DNA of 64,000 bases from Dysidea avara (lineage: Eukaryota; Porifera; Demospongiae; Dictyoceratida; Dysideidae), in NCBI RefSeq assembly GCF_963678975.1, contig NC_089281.1, positions 3,464,926 through 3,528,925 of the forward strand, read 5' to 3'. Below, piece after piece: positions 51,498 to 63,460 of the stretch. The notes below the pieces were generated by a model. That model was given only the letters and a program-made list of their open reading frames with translations. It searched no databases and was not told where the DNA came from. Position numbers and translations under genes: made by a program. Position 1 is the first letter of the stretch; every line of letters starts with the position of its first letter.

Positions 51498-51519
51498 TTG
51501 TTTGTAAACAAACCTCAAA
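51498..51519 (-). promoter_or_regulatory. Conserved 22-nt upstream block, copy B
   Basis: Identical to 34301-34322, here directly before the ATG at 51496. It contains the forkhead core TGTTTAC on the coding strand. In this copy an in-frame upstream ATG overlaps the block, so it may lie partly in the coding frame or 5'UTR. Confidence 0.4.
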
Positions 51520-51984
51520 TTCGTGACTTTCTTTTTGAAGGTGCTTCCCGATCTGATAACTCAGAGCGTCATCGAAGCCACACAAATACTAACTTCCTGC
51601 CTGCACAAACATCTTGTTCTATGGGGTCCGGATCCAAGGGTGGGTACGGTATGGGGGTATCCCCCTCTCCCCGACTATAAGTCAGTCAAATACTCTAATA
51701 GAACAGTCACCGCTTATAAACACCATTAACATGAAGAATCCTCTACAGTTGTTGAGCATGAAAGCTTACACCTGCAGCACCATCTCATGGCCATGAGCAC
51801 ATGCATTTAGCCTGCTAGGAATATGAAATGCACATGACCCTTTGTATATGCCATTCTTTTAAAGCATATAGCTGAACTATGTCACTAAACTACTCACGAC
51901 TGCCACTGATCCAAGCACTGGTCCCTATAACTTTTGCAGACTACTTAGAAAGCATAATAGAGATTTGTATATGTAATATGATGG

Positions 51985-52125
51985 ATGCTTGTGGTATTCA
52001 GGATTAATAGTGTAAGCATTGTAAACAAGAAGAAGTAAAATAGTGAGAGGTGAAGCCGAGCACTATTTCCTTCCTGTTTACAATGCGAGAACTATTAATC
52101 CCAAACTGAATACCACAGCCATCTG
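51985..52125. repeat. Hairpin repeat, arms about 50 nt
   Basis: 'tgtggtattcaggattaata' near 51992 pairs with 'tattaatcccaaactgaata' near 52093, and 'cattgtaaacaagaag' pairs with 'tcctgtttacaatg', around a loop with 'gtgagaggtgaagccgagc'. It is a fold-back MITE-like element. Confidence 0.6.
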
Positions 52126-52689
52126 TCCTAGGCCTATATATTACAAATTAATCCGACAACCAAACCAACTATTACCAAGACTTCGAATTCCAAGAATCCT
52201 TTATTTTGGACTCTTGCTATTACTAAGCAACAGAAATTCTAAAAATAACCACTGCAAAAGACCAATCGCACTTAGTAACCATTGCTATGGTCCCAAAGTG
52301 ATGTTTACCTTAGCAACCATATTGTTGCTAGGGGCATCTATCACTATGGTAACACTGTTTGTCAAATCAGACATTTACTTACAATAGAAACATACCACAC
52401 TATTTTAGCCAATCAGATTAGTATTACTGATTAATACTAATTCTGATCTATTGGTTAATTATTGCTTAACGTATTTCAAAATAATACATCAAGGTGCTAT
52501 TGAGAGTATCATATTGTAACACATTCATTTGTCGGAGTAAGATATTAAAACTACTCTACATAAAAGTTTACTCCTAAAACATATAAAACACCTCATAATC
52601 AGCTTCTGGTGTGCTTCCCCCTGCTCCATATGCTTACTAACCCCTTGATCTGCCTCCTAGCCCACTGTAATGCAATCATCCCACAGACA

Positions 52690-52860
52690 CATTCCTCATC
52701 AACAGATTCATATAAATTCAGTTACTTTTCCTGTACAATCTGTGATTGGAATAGTCTCCCTATCAGAATCATTGAATCAAATTCCCAGGAATCATTTGTA
52801 TCAAACTTGAAAATTAATGTGTACATGTGTGTAGGTAATTTTTGGGCTGGCCCTCATGCA
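52690..52860 (+). pseudogene. LINE reverse-transcriptase tail remnant
   Basis: The plus-strand frame ends with SYFSCTICDWNSLPIRIIES and SFVSNLKINVY, the C-terminal tail signature of non-LTR reverse transcriptases ('R.I..WN.LP......SL..FK..L'). Only this tail is present, as expected of a truncated retrocopy. Confidence 0.6.
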
Positions 52861-53553
52861 TAAACTGCCAGTCCAGTAACTAAATTCAAATCACTAACTA
52901 GAGTTAGCTCATCATGATGATTAGCAATAAAATTGGCTTGCTACACACTTTTGGGTAAAAGATCAAGGACTTCTAATAGGGCACGCAGTTACAAATTCTA
53001 GAAGTTATCAGCTGCAGGTTGCTACTCATACAACCAATTGATAAACAGCTGGAGTCTGGGGATGTTTCCCTTAGATGATGACTGTGTTTCCAGACACCAA
53101 CAGGTTATTATATATATAGCTATATTGCCAATTATCATGAGAATGACATTGGGCATGATCAGTGAGCATAATTAGTAGTGATTTTTCAAGGTACTGTGCT
53201 GCTCATAATGTATATAGCAAAATATACGTACTCATACCGCATAATGATATTAGTACTTGCATTATTATAATAGATACCGCTGAGATAGACAGGTCTGCGA
53301 TCAACTTCAATCCACCCCGGTGGCCTAGCATGGGATCATTGGGACACGAAAAATATCAGTAAACAGTGCTAATTTATTTAGTCTATACGGATTTCAAACA
53401 TTCAAAAGTACATACACAACTGAACTGTCCATATAGCTACCGAGCTAAGATTGTTACACATGTGTACATGTATAATATTAATGTAGTTGGTCAGTGAAAA
53501 AATAGAACATATAAACAGAATAGGCAGCTAGTGCGTCTAATATGTGCTAGGGT
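52861..53553. other. Short gene-free stretch downstream of NLR
   Basis: AT-rich spacer between the NLR stop codon and the LINE remnant. No domain recognised. Confidence 0.35.
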
Positions 53554-56500
53554 TTATAGTTTGCATTCAATCAAAACAACAACATCTTTAAAGTCAATGT
53601 TGCTAGTCTTTAAAGTGTCAGGAAGCTCTTGAATTTTACATGACACAAAATCAAGTCCACTTTGCTTTATTTTTTCCAAATTCAACATTTTAAGCTTTGT
53701 AATTCGTACAAAACAGTAATTCAGGGATAAATCTTCCAAAATATTTTCTGGATATGGCACAGTGCTAATGGATTGTTTAAGATAAATAACTTTAACCTTA
53801 CCCAAATTAGGGTTCTTACTAACTGCCTCTTTTAGCTGCAGGATGTTACGTTCAATTAATCGGTGACTTGAGATGGTAAAACATATCCAGTTATCAGCAT
53901 TTCTTGTGTCTGTTAGCTTAGTAACACAAGAGAAGTCAGTGATTGTGTTGGGTCTGATGTCAATCATTCGTTGGACAGTAGATGAGACTAACGATTTACA
54001 GATAAGAACAATGTTGTTGTCAGTCAGTTCATTATCTTGAAAGTTCAATATCTTTAATGATCTATTGTCACCCAAGCTTTCTATTAAACAACACACTGAC
54101 TCACCCATTTTGCAGAACGACAAGTCAAGTTTGTGAAGTGAATGAATTTTTAATAAATCCTCCTTCAAACGTGGAATATTTTTATTCTGTAGATAAATAT
54201 GATTTTTTCTTAAGTACAGAGATTTGATATTTGAAGTTGCCAAAGTTTTAAGTAAAATTAGAAAACCAGATTCATTTATGTCATTCTCCTCCAAGTACAA
54301 GCACTGAAGAGACTTGTTGTCACAGAGTCCTAGATACAAGTTAGGAATGCAGCTACTTTCCAAGTGGTTATCATTCAACTTTAACTCTTTCAGACACTCG
54401 GTCTTCTCTAGAAAACTACCAATAATACTAGCATCCTCAATGCCAAGATTGTTAGATGAAATTGAAAGAAATTCTGTAGTGTCAGTAGATTGCAAAACTT
54501 CTATTAACTTTCTTGAGCTACCATTGGTGAGTTTGTTGTTATCAAGGTTAATTGATAAAATATTAGGGCATGATTCAACAAGCTTACTCAATGCTTCAAT
54601 GCCTTCAGTATCAATAAATGCTTGTCTGATCGATAAGCTTCGTATAAAGCTAATTGCATGAACGCACTCAGTGAAATATTTGATTCCTTTACTGCCGACT
54701 TGATTTCCTGATAAGTCCAAGCGGCATAAAGCTAATGACTCCTGCTGTAGTCCTTTAATATGTTTAGCAAGCATTCGTAAGTGAGAGCTTTCCATTCCAC
54801 ATGATCGCAATTCAACCGACCATTCCCTGTCAGTAGAATTGCCTATGACAAAACTTAAAGCTAAACAGTCATAAGCACTTACAGAGAAGAACTGAGGTGT
54901 TGCACTGTCAACTCTATCAGCTATTAAATTGCATACTTCAGCATTTTGAGACTCATAAGCACAATGGCAAACTAACTTGGCTTTATCTAAAGGATCATTC
55001 ATATCAAAACTACACAATACTTGTGCTATGGGAAAGTTGTCAAGTTTGCTTACACCAGCATAAAACTTCCAAACGTTATTCAAGTGCTCACTATTTGCAT
55101 GTTCTGTGACTAATTTGAGCTGTTCATTCTGGCCCATGATATCAGAGATATGATAAGCAGCAAGGTACTCCTGAAAAGTTAGATGGTTAAAATGAAATGA
55201 TTTAGTGGATCCATAAACATGGAAAGATGAAACTGCCTGGAAAAGACCAAAACCATCAAATGTTTCAGAAAACTCTGTGCCAACAATATCTTGTATTTCG
55301 TGCTGAGAAAACACTAGCTTGTGATTAACAATACCTTCATACGCTAGTTTACAAACTGCATAAAAAGTTGGCCTGGCCATCTTTGGGATATCGTCATAGC
55401 TTATGAAAGCATCAACATCAAAATACCGTTGCAAGAAGGATTTTATGAGCTGAGAATAAATTTCAGTGATAGTAGATGGGAGCTCCCCTTTTTGTGTAGC
55501 GAACAATTCACAAACTATTCTGCAATTTAGCGGAATATAACACATGCTTTCTATATGGGGACGATCTTGCAGCTGACCTATCAAATCACTTGACTTGGCT
55601 TCATCTTGAAGGTATTGTCGCACATAATCTCGAATATCAGAAGATGTCAGACCCAATACCTCTACAAATCTTGAAACTCTATTCTGTAATCTACCATGAA
55701 AATCTTTAGTGGCCACATGACGAGATGTGACAAGGATGGTGGCTTGTGTTAAGGATATACGTTCAACAAGTTTGATGAATATTGATGCACCAGTTCTTTT
55801 TACTTTAACAAATTCACGTAAATGGAGAGGCAGTTCATCCCAGCCTTCCAAAATCAACAACACGTTTTCACCATTAGTTTTTGCAATTTGACTAACAACA
55901 TCACTTTTCAATTCTGGGCCCTCATGATAGAAAATGTCATCTAATGTGGGCACATCTTTTGTAGAAAAGTCTCTTAACTGAACCATTACTACAAGTTTGT
56001 ACTTTTTAAACATTTCATTTGTGCCTTCTGCCCATTCACGACAGAGCTTCTGTGCTAATGTAGTTTTCCCAACACCTGGCCTACCTTCCATCACTACAAA
56101 ATCTATTTCTTTATCCACTTCAGACTTGAAAATTTCACGATAGTGAATACTTTGCTTCATGCGTAATATATCATCAATAGAACCCCTTATAGAATAGTCA
56201 GTAAAGGTATCTTTTCCAAAACGGCACTCATCTTCAGTTACTAGAGCTAAATTTACAAAATGGTTTGGTAAAAAGTATGGGCGCTTTTCTGCAGCAGGAA
56301 ATATTTTTTGATAAAGAATTACCAAATACTTACGATATTCTTCTACAGAGTGAAGTTTACTAGTGACAGCCACATGATACGTGGATATACCAGTGTAGTG
56401 GGCATAATCTTTTTCTAAAAAAGGTTTTTTAGGTGGAGGAATTTGTACAGGAGACACTGGCTGGGTATGTTGTTCCACTGGTTCATGTGTACTAGTAGCT

Positions 56501-56907
56501 GGCATTTGAAATGGGGATATTCCAGTACACTCTGTTACTAGCTGTTGAATACTGTGAGGGTCATTATTTAAAGCAGCTTCCCGTAAAACCTCTGCAATAT
56601 GTGTATGACCACTGTGCTCTTTTGCTTTCAATAAACAATTGTAGAATTTGTGGGCACTGCTGGGATGTTTAGTTTGCAATTGTTGAATAAGGTATATGGC
56701 TTTGTATCCTGGGCTCTGGTTTGGACTGGCAAACTGGTGCATTTCATGTGCAGTTAACAGAAAATCTTGCTGGATGTATGGAGCAAGAGAAACTGGGTCC
56801 ATGTGCTGGCAGATAACTGGCGAGCATCGCTGTATAATATCAAGAGTTATTGTTGGCTGGTTGTCACCATTTCCATCACTTTCCTGTTCTGTTTGTGAAA
56901 TGTCCAT
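53554..56907 (-). CDS. CARD-NACHT-LRR innate immune receptor (NLR)
   Basis: A single uninterrupted exon of 1117 residues. An in-frame TGA two codons upstream of the ATG supports the start. Residues about 22-112 form a CARD-like helical domain. NACHT spans about 268-430: Walker A GRPGVGKTT (275-283), Walker B LLILEGWDE (350-358), and sensor-like ILVTSR (391-396). FHFNHLTFQEYLAAY (571-585) is the winged-helix/NACHT-associated motif. About eight leucine-rich repeats of ribonuclease-inhibitor type run from 727 to 970. NLRs sense microbial or damage signals in the cytosol, oligomerise through NACHT with ATP, and recruit partners by the CARD. The first acidic Walker B residue is Glu where Asp is common. 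It sits 2 kb upstream of the CARD-Rab B gene, on the same strand. Confidence 0.92.
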   Translation of the reverse strand: MDISQTEQESDGNGDNQPTITLDIIQRCSPVICQHMDPVSLAPYIQQDFLLTAHEMHQFASPNQSPGYKAIYLIQQLQTKHPSSAHKFYNCLLKAKEHSGHTHIAEVLREAALNNDPHSIQQLVTECTGISPFQMPATSTHEPVEQHTQPVSPVQIPPPKKPFLEKDYAHYTGISTYHVAVTSKLHSVEEYRKYLVILYQKIFPAAEKRPYFLPNHFVNLALVTEDECRFGKDTFTDYSIRGSIDDILRMKQSIHYREIFKSEVDKEIDFVVMEGRPGVGKTTLAQKLCREWAEGTNEMFKKYKLVVMVQLRDFSTKDVPTLDDIFYHEGPELKSDVVSQIAKTNGENVLLILEGWDELPLHLREFVKVKRTGASIFIKLVERISLTQATILVTSRHVATKDFHGRLQNRVSRFVEVLGLTSSDIRDYVRQYLQDEAKSSDLIGQLQDRPHIESMCYIPLNCRIVCELFATQKGELPSTITEIYSQLIKSFLQRYFDVDAFISYDDIPKMARPTFYAVCKLAYEGIVNHKLVFSQHEIQDIVGTEFSETFDGFGLFQAVSSFHVYGSTKSFHFNHLTFQEYLAAYHISDIMGQNEQLKLVTEHANSEHLNNVWKFYAGVSKLDNFPIAQVLCSFDMNDPLDKAKLVCHCAYESQNAEVCNLIADRVDSATPQFFSVSAYDCLALSFVIGNSTDREWSVELRSCGMESSHLRMLAKHIKGLQQESLALCRLDLSGNQVGSKGIKYFTECVHAISFIRSLSIRQAFIDTEGIEALSKLVESCPNILSINLDNNKLTNGSSRKLIEVLQSTDTTEFLSISSNNLGIEDASIIGSFLEKTECLKELKLNDNHLESSCIPNLYLGLCDNKSLQCLYLEENDINESGFLILLKTLATSNIKSLYLRKNHIYLQNKNIPRLKEDLLKIHSLHKLDLSFCKMGESVCCLIESLGDNRSLKILNFQDNELTDNNIVLICKSLVSSTVQRMIDIRPNTITDFSCVTKLTDTRNADNWICFTISSHRLIERNILQLKEAVSKNPNLGKVKVIYLKQSISTVPYPENILEDLSLNYCFVRITKLKMLNLEKIKQSGLDFVSCKIQELPDTLKTSNIDFKDVVVLIECKL

Positions 56908-58919
56908 TGTTCACACTCTAAACTGAAACAACATTTCACACATAATATACATCACACATATTATCTTCTACCATACATATTTACAATGTGCACAAGTGAT
57001 GTACAACAGGAAATTTTAACAGAAGATAAAATGTGATGAATCCACACATCATAAAGCTTTGACGAATCAAATGTTGATAAAAATCAGAAATCTAACCACC
57101 CTTTTTGATGAGGACAAAACATACAGGTTGCCACCGCCCAGTTTCCTGCTGTACAGTAGCAGACACAAGAACCATATAGAACTACCCTTACCAAAGCATT
57201 CAGATACATGTAATATTGTGGATTGTCTCCCCCCCCCCCCCCCCCCTGACTTGTTATGGTTGCTGCAAGTGCCCCCTATCCCTTTTCCTAGACCATTAAA
57301 TCATTTGATGCGTCATGAGTGATCCCCTGGGCCATGCATTTGTGGCACTGCAGGTGGTCCCCCACTACCACAGCTGGTCTCCTGTATTTTGTCTGCTTCA
57401 TTAGACAGCTAAGTCTTCTTTTTTTGTAGTATGATCCACCATTACAGAGGTTTTGAAGTTGCTTGATACATGGCTATGTCGCACATCTACAGTAACTAGC
57501 CAATGAAATTTAAGCAGCATATTTAAATTTCACGAAGAGTAAATTTCATTCACTATATCTGTTGCACGTACGTAATACAATTGTGCAAGCAACCTCAAAA
57601 CCACTGTAGTAAACTTCCATAACACTACATCAAACAAAAGAATGGTGTCAGATGTATGAGACTATACATAATTGCATGACAAACTGCACCCCATACACTA
57701 ATTTTAATAAGCTAATCATTAGTGTAGTTTTGCCTATGTTTTGCCCTTACATAGCCCCACACATGGAGAACCATACATAAAGCTAGCCTACAACAAACCG
57801 ACTGCTGGAGGTATAAGGAAATGATAATTTCCATTTAATGCTTACATGATAGGAAATTACACATAAACTCGAAGCCATAAGGACATGGCAACAGAGCAAT
57901 TCTACATGAAGCCATTCACTCAAAGGCAAATAGCCATTCCACATGAAATCCCTTCCTTTGCATTGCAAGGGAAAAGAAATAGGACACAAAGGAGGACAAA
58001 GGTATGTCCACAATGCATGTACGTATTATATGTACTGTGGTATGCCAAAAGGCATGTGGAATCCAGACAACCGCATCCATCAGTATCCAAAGCTGAGGGT
58101 CATGTAAGAGGCAGTCTTCAACAAGACTGGCAGCTTTACTGTTAAGCTACTCAGTAATAAGATACTAAATGCTAACACAGCAATACATGCAGGACAGTGG
58201 AAGTTGTAAGGAGGCAACTTACAGCCATTGGGTTAAAGCAATATCTTACAGTGAAAAATTAAGCTAGTTGTTACTAAGTTAAACTTGTCTATGAAGGCAT
58301 CAGGAAGTTAGTTAGCTCAAACAAATAATATTTTTGCAGTAGCTTATAGACCTTGTTCACTGAATTAATTTCGTAGCACTTATAACCCGTTGTGAAGGAG
58401 TTTTCCGCCAATGTTCACCATTTGCAGTACTTAAACCATGGTAACATCACAATTCTCTGCCAAATTCGCCATTTGCAGTACCATAACTAGGGTAACATGA
58501 TAGCAACCATCATGCTCGCCCAGTTTTAGAACTCAAAATGGTGTCCAAAACACTATCGTCATGGTGAATGGGACCCTTGTATGGCTTCGCGTGACATCAG
58601 AGGGAGCTTACTGTTCTAAATGAATAAGGAGCATTTTAGGTTGCTTTAGGGTCGAAACCAATAGAGCTATCCACTGATGGTGTTAGTTTGATTTTCCTGA
58701 TACCTGGGTTAGAGCTCATTCTTGCCTACTGATGGTGTTGTTTGCAGCTCACACATGATAATAGTATAGCTATAGTGCTGCCACAATATAGAAAAACTCT
58801 ATATCATATATCACCAAGGTCTATGTCACGATACGAACACATACCATGATATAGAGCTAACTATAACATTTACAAGACAAACATATACATGTACTCCTCA
58901 CAGTAAGTTACGTTACTCA
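56908..58919. repeat. Gene-free stretch with repeats
   Basis: Includes a polyC run near 57230-57246 and, at 57900-58110, a reverse-orientation R-family fragment ('gccattccacatgaa', 'tatgccaaaaggcatgt'). No exon recognised. The NLR promoter should lie just right of 56907, but no motif was identified. Confidence 0.45.
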
Positions 58920-59500
58920 TGGAAACCGGTATACATTTGAAAGTGAAGTGGCCATTATGCTCCGCTTTCAGCTAGGTTCAGACCGTTTCACACAAGGAGC
59001 AATAGGAGAAGCGCCTCTGCAATCAATCCAGTCACCACAGAAAATACGGACAACTCCCACGTTTACAAATGAAGGGAAGCCATTGCATACCGTGAATCGA
59101 CACCTTTGCAAAAGGAAATGGGACACATAGGAAGACAAAGGTAAGTCCATGATGTGTACATTGTACGTACTGAGGTATGCCAAAATGTCAAACAATGAGT
59201 AAAAAAGTTAAACCTGTAGCCTTGGCCAGTATCATGTCAAGTTATGTTTGTCTGAAGGCATCAGGCAGGTAGACAGTTAGTCAGTCAGTAGGAAATTCCG
59301 TTGAATAAAATTTTGTATCAATCTATTGGAAGCATTTAGAGCCATACTGAAGGCACCTTTGGGCTTGGTTATACCTAACCAATAATGCCAAGGTGCCAGG
59401 ATGGTATTGTGAAGCTGGAGTTTGAGTGATTTATTTTTGGCCAGAAAAGCCCAAACCTTCTAATATACAGTAGCACTGTACTGTATGACACTACCATCAT
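58920..59500 (-). repeat. R-family repeat, copy 5
   Basis: Closest match to 30690-31350, same landmarks: 'gaagtggccattatgct', 'ctgcaatcaatccagtcac', 'caatctattggaagcattt', 'aggtgccaggatggtatt', and 'ggccagaaaagcccaaacc' at the end. This copy is uninterrupted and gives the best view of the family. Confidence 0.7.
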
Positions 59501-59915
59501 ATTGTACTTTTACAAAATTGTGGATTTGTACGTGTTGGCATAAAAAAGATGCTAATCATTTTCATGCACACATGTACATACCACACCTGGATGCACAAAT
59601 GGTCCGGCATGGCAGACATCTATGCCATTAGAAATGGTCAGGCTAGACCACTTGCATAACTAGTCCTCCCGCACCATCCATGCCATTGGGCCAGGCTGAA
59701 CATACGTAAATGGCCCACCTACAGTCCGTCACAATACCATTCTACTTTGACTTATACCTAAGCCCCTGCTAATCATGCTAATCATGCTGGCATGATAATA
59801 TATGTCTGAAGCATTAAGTACCATAATAGGCAGAATAATAAAAGAAAATATTTTATTAGAGTGGTTAATGTGTTGCTCAGCTCAAAAGAATTCTAAACAG
59901 ATAACTAGCTAGGAG

Positions 59916-61395
59916 TAATGCACCTATCAATGTAATCTCTGACTACAACTGATACGGGCTGAGGTAGGGGAAGGTGGGGATTTGCATCACTGAAAATTAC
60001 AATTCCCCACCTACTGGGGAAGTACTGGCGATGGAAACCCCGACCAAGTCTCAACCTGCAAACCCCAGGAATACTGGGGCTAGGAGGGGATTTGTATGGT
60101 CGTGTGGCATTGGTCTAGTGATGAGTTAGTTCAAGTGGATTCTATATGAACGTAGTAGCTAGCACCAGAGACACTCCTTCCTAAACTAAAAGCACACACT
60201 TTTCCTATCCGAGTGAATTTCTTTAGGCCACACCTAGTCAAACGTTAGTTTCTGGTCACCCGCCCACATGGTAAACCTGGAACCCAATTTATGAGGACTA
60301 TTATTAATGTTACAGGCGCTTAAGTGCACGTGACCCAGTAGAAACCAAGGACACTAATTTTTTAACACTGCAGAAGATCGAGATACTCTAATAGAACAGT
60401 CAGGGATTCTAGCTAATAGGGTGCTCACACTATACCCTTAACTCTACCGCACTAGCCACTAAAATGTTTCTGACTAGTTTTGTACTTGATTATATAGGTA
60501 TTTCTGTTACCAGTAACCAAAGTAGCTTAGCATTAACCACTAGCCTAACAGGTCACAGCCTGCTTTAACTTTCCTAACTGAATTCAAATGTGGTCCTCGA
60601 TCTATAATGATTAGTCTAGTAACTCTTCTAGTGGAACTTCCTTATCACTGAACACTGACTGGAAAGCTGGTAATGTATATAATTTTGTTGAAATCAAACT
60701 TCAAAATTACTATGACTAAACAAATAACTGTATGGTCCTACATTGACAAGTCCTTAGTTATAACATCAACTCGGACGTGATCACTAAAAAACACTAGCCT
60801 GGAGCAATCAATGACTCAAAACTTTGACAGATATATAATTACTTTTCTTAAGGTTTACTGAATTGCTAGAAACACATAGTGGGCTAAGACTTCAGATATG
60901 AATGAAGAATTTCTGATGTGCATATATTTCATTGTGGATCATTTGAACCAACTTACTTTGCTGACATAGCTAATGAGACGTTTCACTTGGATAGCAAAAG
61001 TAACTGTACATGAGGAGACTGCTTAGCTATACATTGCTGTATTCAGTTGTTTTTAAGCAGTGTAGCTAGCCATCAACAATTTTCTTAGTGCATTTATGCA
61101 GAAGCATAATTACTTATGCTGTAAGAATAATGGTTAATAAACTAAAATCAGCATGAATGAGTAAATAATAATACCAAACAGTGTGTCATCGCAGTATACA
61201 TTACTGGTGTACATGTACCTGATCATCCGCCCGCCCACACTCTTTTTTGGGCTAGGTAGTAACCAGAAACTAAGGTATGACTTGGAATGGCCTTAGTGAA
61301 GACAAGTCCCACTATGTCGGGGAAATTTAGCAATCAATTTCCCCACCCTCAGCCCATATCAGTGGTAGTTGGGCATTACATTGATCGGCGCATAA
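59916..61395. mobile_element. 1.5-kb TIR element, 'cacctatcaatgtaa' family
   Basis: 'taatgcacctatcaatgtaa' on the left and its diverged inverse 'ttacattgatcggcgcata' on the right, followed inward by 'actgatacgggctgagg' and its inverse. TIRs extend about 75 bp. No transposase was recognised. A related element is at 62392-63016. Confidence 0.6.
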
Positions 61396-62391
61396 TGGCA
61401 CTTGGCTTAGTCCTCCTTTCCTTACTCATCTTATTTCTGAACTTACTGCAGAGTTCGAGCAAGTCACTAGCAGCACGAATTAAACGAAATATAACCATGA
61501 GAGAGCCCGGCTGTCACATCATGAATGGGGGACCAAGGGAACAGCTCGAATCGTAACAGCTGCAGGCTCGTGGACGGGCTCGCTTGTAGCACAAAGTACG
61601 TCAGGTAGTTTGTATTGTTTAATAAGTCCTGGTCGGCCCCGTATTATCGATGTCACTGGGCTGGCAGATTTATGCACCAGGACCAAATATTTCTTTAGTG
61701 CCAATGGTAGAACATACATACAATAACACCCGATAGCACCTTACCAAAACGTCTTTAACTTCTGGTTAGCAGTGCGATCCGAGATATGATCCGCCCCAGT
61801 TACTATTGATCACGTGAGGAAGTAGATATTCTAAATAATGATCTCTAAAGAATTTTCGTTCAAACACGTGAAGCTAACAACAGCGCTACGAATAAGAGAA
61901 ATCGAGTCGAGCAGTTATAAACGGGACAGAATAACCTCTGCGATACTAGCTAACCTGATTACTAAGGTGAATGAACGATACCCAAAACTTTGGGCCAGTC
62001 CCAAATTTGGGCGGGCGGCTAGTAGTAGTATGTTAATGTACTGTAACTGTGTAGAGTTGTTATACTTATTGTCATGACTCATTTCTCACGGGGTCACGGG
62101 CAATGCAGGGGAATAGGGGATCTGTTCAACTTATAACGCAATTAACAAACTGCTGTCGTCAAAAACTTCAAGACATACTAAATCCCCATTCAGCATATGG
62201 GGGTGGGGCTTGACATTGACAAGTGCCTTATTTGTGGTCTTGTGCCTAGACCATTTTTTTCCTTTTTGTTTAGAGTTCTCTCTCAGAAGGGAAAATAGTC
62301 TATACTAGGCATGAAAGTAAAAAAAGCTGGAGATTGACATTCAATGATAATGTTTTGTTTTAGTTTATGGCTGCCATGTACTTCTTAATAT
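61396..62391. other. Gene-free stretch, nothing recognised
   Basis: Open frames are present (61287-61556 overlapping the TIR element, 61838-62077) but have no domain, and I see no splice support. Treated as unassigned. Confidence 0.35.
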
Positions 62392-63016
62392 TAATACACC
62401 TATCAATATTGAGCCGCACTACCACCCTCCTGGGATTAGTGGGGGATTTTGGCCTGAAATTCTGCCCCACTAGTGGGACATTTGACCATTTAACGATTTA
62501 ATGGTAGTGGGTAACTGCATCAGCTTTAAGAACTGTTTTTCAGCAGTGCCCTACTAAAACATGCAACAATAAAACTACACAAGTACAAGTTGAGCAACAG
62601 AACAAACAAAAAAAAATTAACAAAACAATTGCTTAAAAGCAGCTTTAAAAGTGATGCATGATCAACATCAACTAATGTAGGGGGTAAATTGTTCCAGATT
62701 ACTGTTCCACGATATAAAAACTACTTTTCCCAATAGAGCTGTTGATCCGAGGGACAAACAATTGATGCTTGTTGCGTCCAATGTGTCCTGTAAATAGTTC
62801 CGCTTAAATAAACCAATCAAACATTCAAAAGTTTGGTGTTTGTTTAACTTGTAAGCTACACAAGAACTAACCTGTTACTTAAAGTGTAGTGTAGCCATGC
62901 TATGTGGGGATTTGACCACTAGCTGTGGTGGACTTTTAGGAAAAGTCAAATCCCCACCATTTCCCCCACTGTGCCTGGGAGGGGTATGTGGGGGATAATA
63001 TTGATAGGTGCATAAT
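62392..63016. mobile_element. 0.6-kb TIR element carrying a LINE tail
   Basis: 'taatacacctatcaatatt' at the left faces 'aatattgataggtgcata' at the right, the same terminal motif as 59916-61395. It holds a LINE-derived segment (about 62615-62800). No transposase. Confidence 0.55.
62615..62800 (-). pseudogene. LINE reverse-transcriptase tail remnant
   Basis: Minus-strand frames read HQLFVPRINSSIGKSSF and, after a frameshift, GTVIWNNLPPTLVDVDHASL, the PR...S...WN.LP signature of the non-LTR RT C-terminus. It is broken by a shift and lies inside a TIR element. Confidence 0.65.
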
Positions 63017-63460
63017 ATGACTGTTAATTTTTTATGCATTGCTATGGTTGTATAGTTTGAGCTCCCATGAAAGTATACGTACCTAATTATAAGGTCAATC
63101 TTTCCAGCATTTTCCCCTTCCCCTAAATCTATGATGGTCCATTTGTGGAGAGGCATACTGTGTGCAAGTTTACAAAAATGTATAAAACAACTTGAGCAAT
63201 TGCAAGACATTTTGTCACTGACTACTCAAAAGCGATGCTGTAACCTCACACATATTCACGTCATTTCATGGTTGTATTTTCACAAAGGTGTTAGTCATCA
63301 CTAGCGAAATCCATAAATATTTGTCCTTACACCTATACGGCAGTGGGGCTATCTACACATACTAATGTCACATATAATTTCCACATTATAGTACATAACC
63401 AATGAGTTCACATATTGGGACATATTATATATTCTTGGTTTTTTTTTTACCTTTCCATAG

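Noticed and set aside
54314..54661. Plus-strand frame of 115 codons
   Set aside because: It is the antisense shadow of the NLR leucine-rich repeats.
57232..57246. PolyC run as a functional element
   Set aside because: Simple homopolymer; nothing around it indicates function.
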